A stretch of 64,000 bases of DNA from Deltaproteobacteria bacterium (GCA_021848385.1 JAJZUQ010000005.1:33885-97884), one strand, 5' to 3'. Numbered from the stretch's first letter, positions 25,500 to 34,414 are shown. Numbers and translations: made by a program. Notes: generated by a model not told the origin, from the sequence alone.

Positions 25500-26543
25500 C
25501 TACCGTGAGCTTAACGCAAAATTGGTGATTGCAGTCGCAAATGATCTCGACTTTGAAGAACCTCCAAGCTGCGACCAGTAATAAAACGCCAAGGCTACTT
25601 CAGGATAGTTGACATCTATTATCTTGCCGAACAACATTTCCTGGCCTAATCCAGTGCGAGTATTGCCTTCAACACTTATCTCACCGTTATCAAGAACCCT
25701 TGACTCTTCCCACTCCATTCCCTTTTCCACCGCTTTAAGCACTCTTTGCTTAAGGTTTGCATCATCGATATGGAACGAGGCGACCTGCAACTCCAACGCA
25801 TTGACTGCCTGGTAACTGCTGTCATGTCCCCCGTGCTCGACGAATACACCGTCTAAACGCTGCATTTGCAGGTCAGCCTCAAGAAATTCATAAGCTATTT
25901 CTTTCAATGCCGGATCATCAAGCAGTATGCCGTTTAGCAGGAATGCCAGACCGTCAAAAGCCAGGCGATTTGGTGCATTGCGATCTTGCCGAAACAACTC
26001 GTCACGATTATCGCGCAACCAATCAAGAGCCCTGCGCAAATCAGGTTCTAACTTCCTAAGTCTCGGTAAATATGGTTTTCCCGCTTTATCCTGCTGCAAC
26101 AACAAATAAACATGTCCAAAAGCCTGCAGGAAAAAAGCATCCGCAGTAATCGCCCTGCGAGGGTCTTCCCCCAACCCATTTCGGAAATATCCTTTGTCAG
26201 TTATGAACCTGAAACCATACTCCATTGCCTTGACAGACTTCTCAATCAGCGCGGTATCGCGGTTGGCCAGGCCACGCTGCAGCAGCCAAATCACATCACG
26301 CTGAGCAGCAACATCAGAAAATTTCTTAATATTTCGACCAACCGCACCACTCTCGGAGACCGACACAGCTTTGCTGCGTGCGTCAAGCAAGGCAATGAAA
26401 CTCCTATCCTGAAACAATTCTTTAAGCACCATGATTTCACCACTCCCGGTAACCTTGCCAGCAGCATGAGCAATTTGTGGAGTGGCAATAAACGTCAAAA
26501 GCAAAAGGATTTTCGATGCGATATTCAAAAAGTTGGAATTCAT
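25500..26543 (-). CDS. Secreted helical protein of unknown function
   Basis: 347 residues from ATG 26543 (GAGGG upstream; an ATG eight codons earlier lacks a site). A signal peptide is clear (ILLLLTFIATPQIAHAA). The mature part looks mostly helical, with AFDGLAFLLNGILLDDPALK, VFVEHGGHDSSYQAV and GNTRTGLGQEMLFGK. The repeated helical pattern and the His-Asp-Ser-Ser-Tyr stretch recall alpha/alpha-toroid polysaccharide lyases, but I cannot assign a family. Base and codon use are clearly AT-richer than in the neighbours, suggesting recent acquisition. A small gene lies 134 bases upstream on the same strand. Confidence 0.7.
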   Translation of the reverse strand: MNSNFLNIASKILLLLTFIATPQIAHAAGKVTGSGEIMVLKELFQDRSFIALLDARSKAVSVSESGAVGRNIKKFSDVAAQRDVIWLLQRGLANRDTALIEKSVKAMEYGFRFITDKGYFRNGLGEDPRRAITADAFFLQAFGHVYLLLQQDKAGKPYLPRLRKLEPDLRRALDWLRDNRDELFRQDRNAPNRLAFDGLAFLLNGILLDDPALKEIAYEFLEADLQMQRLDGVFVEHGGHDSSYQAVNALELQVASFHIDDANLKQRVLKAVEKGMEWEESRVLDNGEISVEGNTRTGLGQEMLFGKIIDVNYPEVALAFYYWSQLGGSSKSRSFATAITNFALSSR

Positions 26544-26677
26544 AATTTGGCCCTCGCTGTAAGCCATGTTTAATGTCGGGCAACGGTTATCTCGTTGCCT
26601 GACCTATACTGCTTTACCGGCCGTGAATCAGCTATTTTGAGACCATCTGCCGCTACCACCAAATATCCCACAATTCC

Positions 26678-26782
26678 CTATGCCGCCTGCCTGTAAATAA
26701 CCAAGCAAGTTATGGTTCTCCCGCCCATGATGGCGCAAAGAAAAGCGACCAAACCTAATTTACGGACGTTAACCAAAAACAT
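26678..26782 (-). CDS. Small hydrophobic peptide gene (34 residues)
   Basis: ATG at 26782 with an excellent ribosome site, AAGGAGGA, five bases ahead; TAG at 26678-26680. The peptide begins MFLVNVRKLGLVAFLCAIMGG and ends LVIYRQAA, with a hydrophobic middle. It could be a one-helix membrane peptide, a leader peptide for the secreted-protein gene downstream, or the start of a gene that has lost its frame. No homologue is recognised. The strong ribosome site is the main support. Confidence 0.5.
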   Translation of the reverse strand: MFLVNVRKLGLVAFLCAIMGGRTITCLVIYRQAA

Positions 26783-26902
26783 TTAAATCCTCCTTGTTCT
26801 TTCTTGAATTGAGACAGATTCGGTCCGGCAAAATTTGCATCGTGCTGTCGATGCTTTTGCCGAGACCATGGCCCTGCCAATGGCCCACCGGGAATATGAT
26901 TA

Positions 26903-26927
26903 GCATACACTAATAAAACCAGTATGC
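26903..26927 (-). promoter_or_regulatory. Inverted repeat with possible promoter for the small peptide gene
   Basis: GCATAC and GTATGC are inverted across 13 bases. On the leftward strand TTGCAT and TATGCT lie 16 bases apart within this repeat and could be -35 and -10 boxes, about 120 bases before the small gene. Confidence 0.4.
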
Positions 26928-27080
26928 AACAACCTTAAATCATTAGGTAAATTATTTTTCAGGTGGGGTATCAAGAATGACTTCGAAGTGTAGAAGATAT
27001 TTGTAATGATGACTATTACGAATGGCCAACTTATTCGCAAGTAGTTATTTGGGATAGAATTGCGAAGGATTAAAAAATTT

Positions 27081-27178
27081 ACGACCTAATTGTCGCCGCT
27101 TTCTCGAAAAATGATCTGAACGTTAACAACTTAATTGTCGATGTAAGGACTTAATTGTTATGGTAACGACTTAATTGT
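27081..27178 (+). repeat. Four iteron-like direct repeats
   Basis: ACGACCTAATTGT (27081), ACAACTTAATTGT (27126), AGGACTTAATTGT (27146) and ACGACTTAATTGT (27166). The last three are spaced exactly 20 bases apart and the first 45 bases before the second. Spacing of two helical turns suggests a multi-subunit binding array. The rest of 26568-27199 is AT-rich and shows nothing else beyond the small gene. Confidence 0.75.
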
Positions 27179-27199
27179 TTCTCGACAGAGGGTTCCTCT

Positions 27200-28561
27200 C
27201 TACCGCTCCATTCCCAGTCGTCGCATCTTCTCCACCAGCGTTGTCCGGTTGATGTTCAGCATGGCCGCGGCTTTCGCCTTGACCCCGTTGGTGAGGCTCA
27301 GTGCTTCGAGGATCATCATTTTCTCTATTTCGGTAATGGTCTTGACCATGTCCACCCCCCGCTCCGAGACCTTTGTCAGCGCCATCTCGGATATCTGGTG
27401 GGGGAGGTCGCTGACGGTGATGACGCTGTCCTCGGTAAGGGCGACGGTCCGTTCGACGACGTTTTCCAGTTCCCGCACGTTGCCGGGCCAGCCGTACAGT
27501 TCCAGCACCTCCATGGCATTTTTTGCGATGGTCATGAGGGGGCGCTTCATCTCCCGGCAGTTTTTTTCAAGGAAATACCTGACGAGCGGAAGGATATCTT
27601 CGCCCCTCTCCCGTAAGGGGGGGATGCGGAGGGGAATGACGTTCAGCCGGTAGAAGAGGTCTTCGCGGAATGTCCCTTTCCGCACTTCTTCTTCCAGGTC
27701 CTGGTTGGTTGCCGAGATCACCCGCACGTCGATCTTGATCGGCCGGGTGGAGCCGACCCGCTCTACTTCCTGCTCCTGAAGAACACGGAGCAGCTTGGTC
27801 TGGAGATGCATCGGCATGGTGCCGATCTCATCCAGCAGGATGGTGCCGTGGTTGGCCGCCTCGAACTTGCCGATCTTGTCCTTGTTGGCGCCGGTAAAGG
27901 CCCCCCGGACGAAGCCGAACAGCTCGCTTTCCAGAAGGTTTTCCGGGATCGCCCCGCAATGGACGGCGATGAACGGCTTATCCTTCCGGCTGCCATTGAA
28001 ATGGATCGCCTTGGCGACGACTTCCTTGCCGGTCCCCGATTCACCGAGAATGAGGACCGTGGAGTCGGTCTTGATGATCCGTTTCATCAGGTTGAAGACC
28101 TTCTGCATGGCGGGGGAATTGCCGACAATGTTGGCGAATTCGTACTTGTCACGGAGCTGTTTCTTCAGGTAGACGTTTTCGGTGAGGAGACGGTGTTTTT
28201 CCACCGCCTTGGCGAGGATGATGCGGAGTTCGTCGATGTTGAGTGGCTTGGTGATGTAGTCACAAGCCCCTTCCTTCATGGCCTGTACTGCTGTTTCAGC
28301 CGATGCGTAGCCGGTGATGAGGATGACCTCGGTCAGGGGGGAATCTTCCTTGACCCTTTTCAGGATGTCGATGCCGCTTACGTCCGGCAGGAGCAGGTCG
28401 GTGATGACGATGTCGAACCGTTCCCGCTGGAGGAGCAGGAATGCCTCCTGACCCGAGCCGCAGCCGGTCAGGTGGTAGTCGTTGCTCTTCAACAGCAGGA
28501 CAAGGGCCTCGCGGCTGGCTGCTTCGTCATCGACGAGGAGGATTTTGCAGTGCTCTTTCAT
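27200..28561 (-). CDS. Sigma-54-dependent response regulator, NtrC family
   Basis: 453 residues: receiver (phospho-Asp in IVITDLLLPDVSG, Lys in TKPLN), AAA+ domain with Walker A GESGTGKE and the sigma-54 contact loop GAFTGA, and a C-terminal Fis-type helix-turn-helix (AAAMLNINRTTLVEKMRRLG). It activates sigma-54 promoters after phosphorylation. No kinase is adjacent. It is divergent from nfeD across about 115 bases. Its 3' end borders the AT-rich cassette and the iteron-like repeats. Confidence 0.95.
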   Translation of the reverse strand: MKEHCKILLVDDEAASREALVLLLKSNDYHLTGCGSGQEAFLLLQRERFDIVITDLLLPDVSGIDILKRVKEDSPLTEVILITGYASAETAVQAMKEGACDYITKPLNIDELRIILAKAVEKHRLLTENVYLKKQLRDKYEFANIVGNSPAMQKVFNLMKRIIKTDSTVLILGESGTGKEVVAKAIHFNGSRKDKPFIAVHCGAIPENLLESELFGFVRGAFTGANKDKIGKFEAANHGTILLDEIGTMPMHLQTKLLRVLQEQEVERVGSTRPIKIDVRVISATNQDLEEEVRKGTFREDLFYRLNVIPLRIPPLRERGEDILPLVRYFLEKNCREMKRPLMTIAKNAMEVLELYGWPGNVRELENVVERTVALTEDSVITVSDLPHQISEMALTKVSERGVDMVKTITEIEKMMILEALSLTNGVKAKAAAMLNINRTTLVEKMRRLGMER

Positions 28562-28676
28562 GGCATCCAGTCTCCTGAGGCGTTATACATAACATTATTA
28601 CGCTGGAATGACAAGACCCCCTTTGACCGGGAAGCGGAAGGGGGTATACTTTCAGCTGGATTGTTTTGGGGGTTCC

Positions 28677-29954
28677 ATGGGGCGCACCGTTTTTTTTATC
28701 TTCTGTCTGTTGATGTCAGCCGTCGGGCTCAGTGCCGAACAGGGGAGGATAAGGGTTGTCGATATCCACGACCCGATAACTCCCGTTACGGCAAGCTTTC
28801 TGCATCGCAATCTCCAGGAAGCGGCCCATGATGGTGATCGGCTGCTGCTGATCGAGCTTGATACCCCTGGCGGGCTCGATACCGCCATGCGCTCAATAGT
28901 GCAGGATATCTTCGCCAGCCCGGTGCCGGTTGCGGTTTTTGTGGCTCCCGCCGGAGCCCGTGCCGCTTCGGCCGGCGCGATCATCGCCCTGTCTGCCGAC
29001 GTCTGTGCCATGGCACCCGGCACTAACATCGGTGCCGCCCATCCGGTGAGCATCGGCGAGAAGCCGGACAAGGTGATGGAGACGAAGATCGTCAACGATG
29101 CGGAAGCCTACGTAGAGGGCATCGCCCGCAAGCGGGGACGGGATGAGACCCTGGCGCGGCAGATGGTGCGCGACAGCATCTCCCTCAGCGCGGAAAAGGC
29201 GTTGGCAGGCCGGGTCATCGACCTCATCGCAACGGATCGTGCTGACCTGCTCAGGCAGCTGGAGGGGCGCCGCATCAGCCGGGACGGCAAAGAACTGGTC
29301 CTGAAGCTGGCCGGCTCAACGGTGGTACCGTCGGAAATGGGGATGCGGGAGCGGATACTCAACGCCATCAGCAACCCGAACGTGGCCTACGTACTGATGA
29401 TGATCGGCATGCTCGGTCTCTTCTTCGAGCTTTCCAATCCGGGGGTCATCCTCCCCGGAGCGATTGGCGGGATATCTCTGATCCTGGCCTTCTTTGCCTT
29501 CCAGACCCTGCCGGTTAATTATGCCGGCGTGCTGCTGATCCTTCTGGCGCTGATACTGTTCATCGCCGAAATCAAGATCGTTTCCCACGGAATGCTGACA
29601 GTCGGAGGGATTGTAGCCATGGTGCTCGGGTCGCTTTTGCTGTTTGATTCTTCGGAGCCCTACCTGCGGGTTTCCTGGAGCGTGATTCTGGTGACAGTCG
29701 CCGCCACTCTCCTTTTTTTTGTTGTTGCCGTCAGAAAGGTCCTCCAGGCCCACCGTAACCAGCCGATCACCGGCCGGGAAGGTCTGGTGGGCGATGTAGG
29801 AGTGGCGGATGGAGAAATCACCCCTGTGGGGGGAAAGGTCTTCGTGCAGGGAGAATACTGGGATGCCCTGAGCAATGCGCCCATCCCCGCCGGTGAACAG
29901 GTGGTGGTGGAGGCAGTGGAAGGGATGCGGCTCAGGGTGCGAAAGGCGGGGTGA
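28677..29954 (+). CDS. NfeD-family membrane serine protease
   Basis: 425 residues from ATG 28677 (GGGGG four bases ahead). A signal peptide (VFFIFCLLMSAVGLSA), a ClpP-class protease domain with LIELDTPGGLDTAMRSIV and the nucleophile Ser in ARAASAGAIIAL, four to five membrane helices (about 235-350) and a C-terminal NfeD OB domain (GREGLVGDVGVADG). This long NfeD form cleaves stomatin C-termini in other organisms; the slipin gene downstream is its usual operon partner. Confidence 0.93.
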   Translation: MGRTVFFIFCLLMSAVGLSAEQGRIRVVDIHDPITPVTASFLHRNLQEAAHDGDRLLLIELDTPGGLDTAMRSIVQDIFASPVPVAVFVAPAGARAASAGAIIALSADVCAMAPGTNIGAAHPVSIGEKPDKVMETKIVNDAEAYVEGIARKRGRDETLARQMVRDSISLSAEKALAGRVIDLIATDRADLLRQLEGRRISRDGKELVLKLAGSTVVPSEMGMRERILNAISNPNVAYVLMMIGMLGLFFELSNPGVILPGAIGGISLILAFFAFQTLPVNYAGVLLILLALILFIAEIKIVSHGMLTVGGIVAMVLGSLLLFDSSEPYLRVSWSVILVTVAATLLFFVVAVRKVLQAHRNQPITGREGLVGDVGVADGEITPVGGKVFVQGEYWDALSNAPIPAGEQVVVEAVEGMRLRVRKAG

Positions 29955-30034
29955 GCCCGTGCTGCATTCAGCGTACAGAAAAAATACATAACAAGTGCGA
30001 TGTGCTCCGTCAAGCGTGCTGTGACAAGTCCGTC

Positions 30035-30066
30035 CAGTACGCAGCACGTAGTACGCAGCACGAACC
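30035..30066 (+). repeat. Heptamer repeat between nfeD and slipin genes
   Basis: Units ACGCAGC, ACGTAGT, ACGCAGC and ACGAACC follow one another with period seven, directly before the slipin ribosome site. Confidence 0.75.
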
Positions 30067-30077
30067 GGAGGTATCAT

Positions 30078-30839
30078 ATGTTCGATGTATTCAATTACGT
30101 GCCGGTGATTTTTGTTGTCATCCTCTGCATCATGTTTGCCGCCAGTGCGGTACGGGTCCTTCCCGAGTATGATCGGGGGGTGCTGTTCCGACTCGGCCGG
30201 CTGGCCGGGGTGCGGGGGCCGGGACTGTTCTTCATCATCCCCGGCATCGACCGGATGGTGCGGGTGCCGCTCCGTACCGTGGTCATGGACGTACCGCCCC
30301 AGGATGTCATCACCCACGACAACGTGACGGTGAAGGTCTCTGCGGTCATTTATTTCCGGGTCATGGAGCCCCAGAAGGCGGTTGTGGATGTGGAGAACTA
30401 TCTCTACGCCACCAGCCAGTTGTCACAGACAACGCTCCGGAGCGTTCTTGGCCAGGTGGACCTGGACGAGCTCCTGGCCAACCGGGAGAAGATCAACAAG
30501 GAGCTGCAGGAGATTCTCGACCGCCATACCGGTCCGTGGGGGGTGAAGGTCGCCAATGTGGAGGTGAAGAACATCGACCTTCCCCAGGAGATGCAGCGGG
30601 CCATTGCCAAACAGGCCGAGGCTGAGCGGGAGCGGCGCGCCAAGGTGATCCATGCCGAAGGGGAACTGCAGGCGTCGGAAAAACTGGCACAGGCCGCGAC
30701 GGTGCTGGCGGCCGAGCCGATGTCCCTGCAACTCCGCTACCTCCAGACCCTGACGGAGATCGCCGCCGAAAAGAATTCAACCACCATCTTCCCGATCCCC
30801 ATCGACCTGATCAAGATGTTCCTGGAGAAAAAGCCGTGA
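30078..30839 (+). CDS. Slipin/stomatin-like SPFH protein
   Basis: 253 residues from ATG 30078 with CGGAGG upstream. One N-terminal membrane helix (about 7-28), then the SPFH domain ([42 protein letters not shown]) and a helical tail ([20 protein letters not shown]). Stomatins form rings in membrane microdomains. Pairing with a long NfeD protease is a widespread conserved operon. Confidence 0.94.
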   Translation: MFDVFNYVPVIFVVILCIMFAASAVRVLPEYDRGVLFRLGRLAGVRGPGLFFIIPGIDRMVRVPLRTVVMDVPPQDVITHDNVTVKVSAVIYFRVMEPQKAVVDVENYLYATSQLSQTTLRSVLGQVDLDELLANREKINKELQEILDRHTGPWGVKVANVEVKNIDLPQEMQRAIAKQAEAERERRAKVIHAEGELQASEKLAQAATVLAAEPMSLQLRYLQTLTEIAAEKNSTTIFPIPIDLIKMFLEKKP

Positions 30840-30842
30840 TCA

Positions 30843-30917
30843 GGAACCGGGGACCGGTAACTGCTCCAGAGCGGAATCGGGCAGGCACCGATCCCGGATC
30901 CCGGATCCCGGGTCCCG
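30843..30917 (+). repeat. Heptamer repeats between slipin and PHP-kinase genes
   Basis: Two blocks with period seven: GGAACCG, GGGACCG, GTAACTG at the left, and GATCCCG three times then GGTCCCG at 30890-30917. They fill almost the whole gap between two co-directional genes. Confidence 0.85.
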
Positions 30918-30921
30918 TCCT

Positions 30922-32433
30922 ATGCTGATGGAGATGCACGCCCATACGTCCGAACACTCCCCCTGCAGCAGTGTTGCCGCCGTGGAGCTGGTGCGGAGGG
31001 TCTTTGCCAAGGGGTTGCAGGGGATTGTCCTGACCGACCACCATTACCTGTGGGGTGCGGATGAACTGAAGGGGGTGCGGCGGGCCGCCGAGGTCCCCGA
31101 CCATTTTCTGCTCCTGGCCGGCCAGGAGGTCAGTTCCGCCGAACTGGGGGACGTGCTCGTCTACGGGGCCACCGAATCCCTCCCCCTTGGCACGTCGCTC
31201 CTGGATATCCGTCGCCGTTTTTCCGACGTGGCCTTGGTCTGGGCCCACCCCTACCGGGGAAGCCGCATCCCGTCCGACGAGGACCTGTGCGATCCCCTTC
31301 TGGACTGCGTGGAGATATTCAATTCCAACCAGTCGGTGCGGAGAAACAGCCGGGGGCTCCAGGACTGGCACCGCCTGCACTTCACCGCAATCGCCGGTAC
31401 CGACACCCACGGCGCCAGTTATGCCGGGACCTACCCGACCCAGTTCGACCATCCGCTCCGCAGCATGTCCGACCTGGTGGAGGAACTCCGCCGGGGGCGC
31501 TGCCGTCCCTTCTTCAAGGAGATTCCCCGCGCCGGGGCAAACACCAGGGTGACGGAGGTAACTATCGGGACCAAGGGGGCGGACGAGTTCCGTGAACGGA
31601 TCATCATAAAGAGCATCGAAACACCCCAGAAGTGGAAGAACGCCGATCGGGCCTACCATATCATGGAAACCCTGGCGGAGCACGGTTTTGGCGGCGGTCT
31701 GTTCCGGGTGCCGCGCCCCATCGACGAGGACCCGGCCTCCATGACCATCATCGAGGAGGGGCTGCGGGGGAAATCCCTGTTCGACAAGCTTCTGACCGCC
31801 TCCCCCGCCGATGGCTGCGAGTACCTCCAGCTGGCGGCCCGCTGGCTCGCACGTCTCCACAACTGCCGGCTGGTGATCACTCCCCCCGGCGACTTCCTCC
31901 CCCGGGAAGAGCTCAGGCTGGCCAGGTACCTAGAGCGCTTTACCGCAATCAACCACCGGCATACCCGCAAGGCCCGCGAGATCATGGAGCTCGTGCAGGC
32001 CGAGGAGGCGCGGCTGGTGCAGAACGACCCGAATGCACTCGTGCAGGGGCACGGTGATTTCCACCCGAAAAACGTCTTCATCGGCCAGGACAACCAGGAA
32101 AACCGGGAGACCCTGTTCATAGCGGCCATCGATTTCGAGAGTTCCCTCGTCCTCCCCCCTGCCTTCGATGTCGGCTGTTTCCTTGCCCAGTTCCACAACC
32201 AGTTCTTTGCCCACCCTGCCATGCTGCAGGAGTTCCCCGATTCCCTGTTTCTCGATGTCTACCTCCAGGAGACCGGGATGGGGAGTGAGGAGTTCCGGCG
32301 CCAGATCGAGCTGTTCCGTGCCCGTACCAACCTGAGCATCGCCGCCTATCTCATCAAGCTCGGGCTGGGGGAGAGCGAGGATCTGTGGCGGGTGCTGGTG
32401 GAAGCGGAACAGGCGGTCAGCTGTCTCGGCTGA
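30922..32433 (+). CDS. PHP phosphoesterase fused to an aminoglycoside-phosphotransferase-like kinase
   Basis: 503 residues. Residues about 1-200 form a PHP domain with all metal motifs: MHAHTSEHS, LTDHHY, GQEVSS, WAHPYRG, GTDTHGA. Residues about 230-500 form an APH-type kinase lobe with catalytic HGDFHPKN and metal-binding IDFESS. Both halves keep their catalytic residues, so the protein could remove and add phosphate on related molecules. I know of no characterised enzyme with this pairing. No ribosome site is evident (the repeat fills that place); overlap with slipin transcription is likely. Confidence 0.85.
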   Translation: MLMEMHAHTSEHSPCSSVAAVELVRRVFAKGLQGIVLTDHHYLWGADELKGVRRAAEVPDHFLLLAGQEVSSAELGDVLVYGATESLPLGTSLLDIRRRFSDVALVWAHPYRGSRIPSDEDLCDPLLDCVEIFNSNQSVRRNSRGLQDWHRLHFTAIAGTDTHGASYAGTYPTQFDHPLRSMSDLVEELRRGRCRPFFKEIPRAGANTRVTEVTIGTKGADEFRERIIIKSIETPQKWKNADRAYHIMETLAEHGFGGGLFRVPRPIDEDPASMTIIEEGLRGKSLFDKLLTASPADGCEYLQLAARWLARLHNCRLVITPPGDFLPREELRLARYLERFTAINHRHTRKAREIMELVQAEEARLVQNDPNALVQGHGDFHPKNVFIGQDNQENRETLFIAAIDFESSLVLPPAFDVGCFLAQFHNQFFAHPAMLQEFPDSLFLDVYLQETGMGSEEFRRQIELFRARTNLSIAAYLIKLGLGESEDLWRVLVEAEQAVSCLG

Positions 32434-32446
32434 TGGAATAGCGCTC

Positions 32447-32475
32447 CTGGCGCTGTCTCGATTCCGGGCTATAAT
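32447..32475 (+). promoter_or_regulatory. Promoter of the ferritin gene
   Basis: A perfect TATAAT (32470-32475) lies 44 bases before the start. The -35 region (CCTGGC at 17 bases) is poor, so an activator may be required. Confidence 0.5.
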
Positions 32476-32518
32476 GAAAAAAAGTATGAACACCATTTTA
32501 TCGAGGAGGACCATCCGC

Positions 32519-33034
32519 ATGCTGAGCAAGAAAATGTACACGTCTCTGAACAAGCACCTGAATACCGAACTGTTTTCGGCCAATCTCTACCTGAACATGT
32601 CGTCCTGCGCCAATGCCATGGGGCTCAAGGGGACTGCCAACTGGTTCATGGTGCAGTACCAGGAGGAGATGGTCCACTTTAAGAAATTCTACACCTACCT
32701 TAACAGCCAGGGAGAGCCGGCGCTCGTCGAGGCCATGGCTGCCCCGGCCAGCAGGTTCACGTCGTTCCTCGATCTGTTCGAGCAGACCCTCAGGCATGAG
32801 CAATACATTACGTCGTGCATCAATAACCTGGCCGACCTGGCGATCAAGGAAAAGGACCACGCCAGCGGCATATTCCTCCAGTGGTTCATCACCGAGCAGA
32901 TCGAGGAGGAGGAGAACGACCGGGAGATCATCGGCAAGCTGAAACTGATCGGCGACAACGGCCAGGGGCTGCTCATGCTCGACAACGAACTGGCTGCGCG
33001 GGTGTTCACCCCGCCGCCGGCAACTGCCGCGTGA
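32519..33034 (+). CDS. ftnA: Ferritin
   Basis: 171 residues from ATG 32519 with GAGGAGG nine bases ahead. The ferroxidase centre residues are in TELFSANLYLNM (Glu), YQEEMVHFKKFY (Glu, Glu, His) and ITEQIEEEENDREI (Glu, Gln). The length fits the bacterial non-haem ferritin family, which stores iron as ferric mineral in 24-subunit shells. An in-frame ATG at 32474 overlaps the -10 box and is rejected. It lies 10 bases ahead of a DUF1450 gene. Confidence 0.93.
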   Translation: MLSKKMYTSLNKHLNTELFSANLYLNMSSCANAMGLKGTANWFMVQYQEEMVHFKKFYTYLNSQGEPALVEAMAAPASRFTSFLDLFEQTLRHEQYITSCINNLADLAIKEKDHASGIFLQWFITEQIEEEENDREIIGKLKLIGDNGQGLLMLDNELAARVFTPPPATAA

Positions 33035-33044
33035 CGGTGAAAAC

Positions 33045-33317
33045 GTGAAAGTCAGGTTCTGCGAAAACAATACGGGAAAATCCAGAGTCTACCGGCGATT
33101 GCAGGAGGAATTCCCCGACCTGGATGCCAAGATCAAGAAATGTCTCGGGCAGTGCGGCAGCTGCGCGGAACAGCCCATAGCCATGGTCGGAGGGAAGAAG
33201 ATTGTGGGGAAGGACGTGGAGGATCTCTACCGGAATATTGTGGCTGCCCTTCGGGAAGGCGTCGGCACGGAACAGAAGAAGGATAAGGAGAAAAAGAAAG
33301 AGAAGAAAAACAGATAA
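33045..33317 (+). CDS. DUF1450 (YuzB-like) small Cys protein
   Basis: 90 residues starting at GTG. The family pattern is present: RFCENN at the start and CLGQCGSCAEQPIAMV in the middle, giving four Cys, followed by a Val-Asp-Glu-type helix and a very basic Lys-rich tail (KKDKEKKKEKKNR). Such proteins resemble thioredoxin-fold ferredoxins and may bind an FeS cluster; function is unknown. Placement directly after ferritin suggests a link to iron handling. Confidence 0.82.
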   Translation: MKVRFCENNTGKSRVYRRLQEEFPDLDAKIKKCLGQCGSCAEQPIAMVGGKKIVGKDVEDLYRNIVAALREGVGTEQKKDKEKKKEKKNR

Positions 33318-33338
33318 AAGGTACCGGTAAGTTTAACG

Positions 33339-33366
33339 AAAAAAAGCCCGCAGAAGCGGGCTTTTC
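33339..33366. terminator. Bidirectional terminator
   Basis: AAAAGCCCGC and GCGGGCTTTT around AGAA, between the convergent DUF1450 and parvulin genes. Confidence 0.85.
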
Positions 33367-33385
33367 GATCAAAGTGGATGTGTAT

Positions 33386-34414
33386 CTAGATTTTTTCGAT
33401 CTTTGCCTTGCTCCGGAGCTCCTTCAGCAGCGCCTCGATACCCTTCTGTATTTTCTGGTTTTTCAGGTATTCCGAAATCTTACCCTTCACATCCTCGTAT
33501 TTGAGGGTTTCAGCCGCTTTTTTGTCGGTCAGCTTGATGATGTGGTAGCCGAACTGAGTTTCTACAACACCGCTTATCTCGCCCGGTTTGAGGGCAAAGG
33601 CGGCATCCTCGAACGGCTTGACCATCTGGCCGCGGCCGAAGAAGCCCAGATCTCCGCCCTGTTTGCTGCTCGGGCAGGTGGAGTCGGACTTGGCGATGGC
33701 GGCGAAATCTTCACCTGCCTTGACCCGTTTCAGGAGTGCTTCGGCCTTTTCCTTTGCCTTCTGTTTTTCTTCCGGACTCGCTTTGCTGTCTACGCCGCAC
33801 AAGATGTGGCTGGCGCGGACCGATTCGCTCTGCTTGAACTTGTCCTGGTTGTCGTCATAGAACTTCTTCGTGTCTGCATCGGTGATGGTGACTTTATCCG
33901 CTATTTCCTTTTCAATATAGCTGTTGATCACCAGGTCCTTGAGGGTCAGCGTCTTCAGCTCCGCCTCGTTCAGGTCGGCTGATTTGAGGGCGGCGGCGAA
34001 CTCTTCGGGTTTGGCGAATTTAGCCCGGCTCTGGGCGATCTTTTCCTCCACCTGCTTGTCCAGGTCCTTGCTCTCGACTTTCTTGCCGGCCTGGTAGAGG
34101 AGTTCCGCCGAAACGAGCTGCTCGACGGTGGCATCCTCAGCCTGGGTCCTGACCTCGGGAGGGAGCTGGTCGACGGTCATCTGGCGCTGGGAGAGAAGGA
34201 CCTTCATTGCCCGGTCGACTTCGCCGCGGGTGATTGCTGCTCCATTGACTTTTACGACGATATCGTCGGGGGATTTTCGTGCCGTTGATTCCTGTTTTGC
34301 GGGAGCAGATTGTGCCTCTTTTGCTTCGGCGCCGAAGGCGGAACCACCCTGCAGCATTGTAGCGGCAAGTATGGTGCAGAGTGCGCCGGTTGCGAGTCTG
34401 TTGGGGAATTTCAT
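33386..34414 (-). CDS. Periplasmic parvulin-type peptidyl-prolyl isomerase
   Basis: 342 residues with a signal peptide (TGALCTILAATMLQGGSAFG). A SurA-like N-terminal chaperone segment (VVKVNGAAITRGEVDRAM) precedes a parvulin domain (about 215-315: ASHILCG, SKQGGDLGFFGRGQMVKPFE, VVETQFGYHIIKL). It helps fold exported proteins; Geobacter has several such foldases, some tied to cytochrome export. ATG follows GGAGAA. It diverges from pyc across a long AT-rich region. Confidence 0.92.
   Translation of the reverse strand: MKFPNRLATGALCTILAATMLQGGSAFGAEAKEAQSAPAKQESTARKSPDDIVVKVNGAAITRGEVDRAMKVLLSQRQMTVDQLPPEVRTQAEDATVEQLVSAELLYQAGKKVESKDLDKQVEEKIAQSRAKFAKPEEFAAALKSADLNEAELKTLTLKDLVINSYIEKEIADKVTITDADTKKFYDDNQDKFKQSESVRASHILCGVDSKASPEEKQKAKEKAEALLKRVKAGEDFAAIAKSDSTCPSSKQGGDLGFFGRGQMVKPFEDAAFALKPGEISGVVETQFGYHIIKLTDKKAAETLKYEDVKGKISEYLKNQKIQKGIEALLKELRSKAKIEKI

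Noticed and set aside
26112..26573. 153-codon + strand frame within the secreted-protein gene
   Set aside because: The opposite strand has a signal peptide, a ribosome site and coherent sequence; this frame has none.
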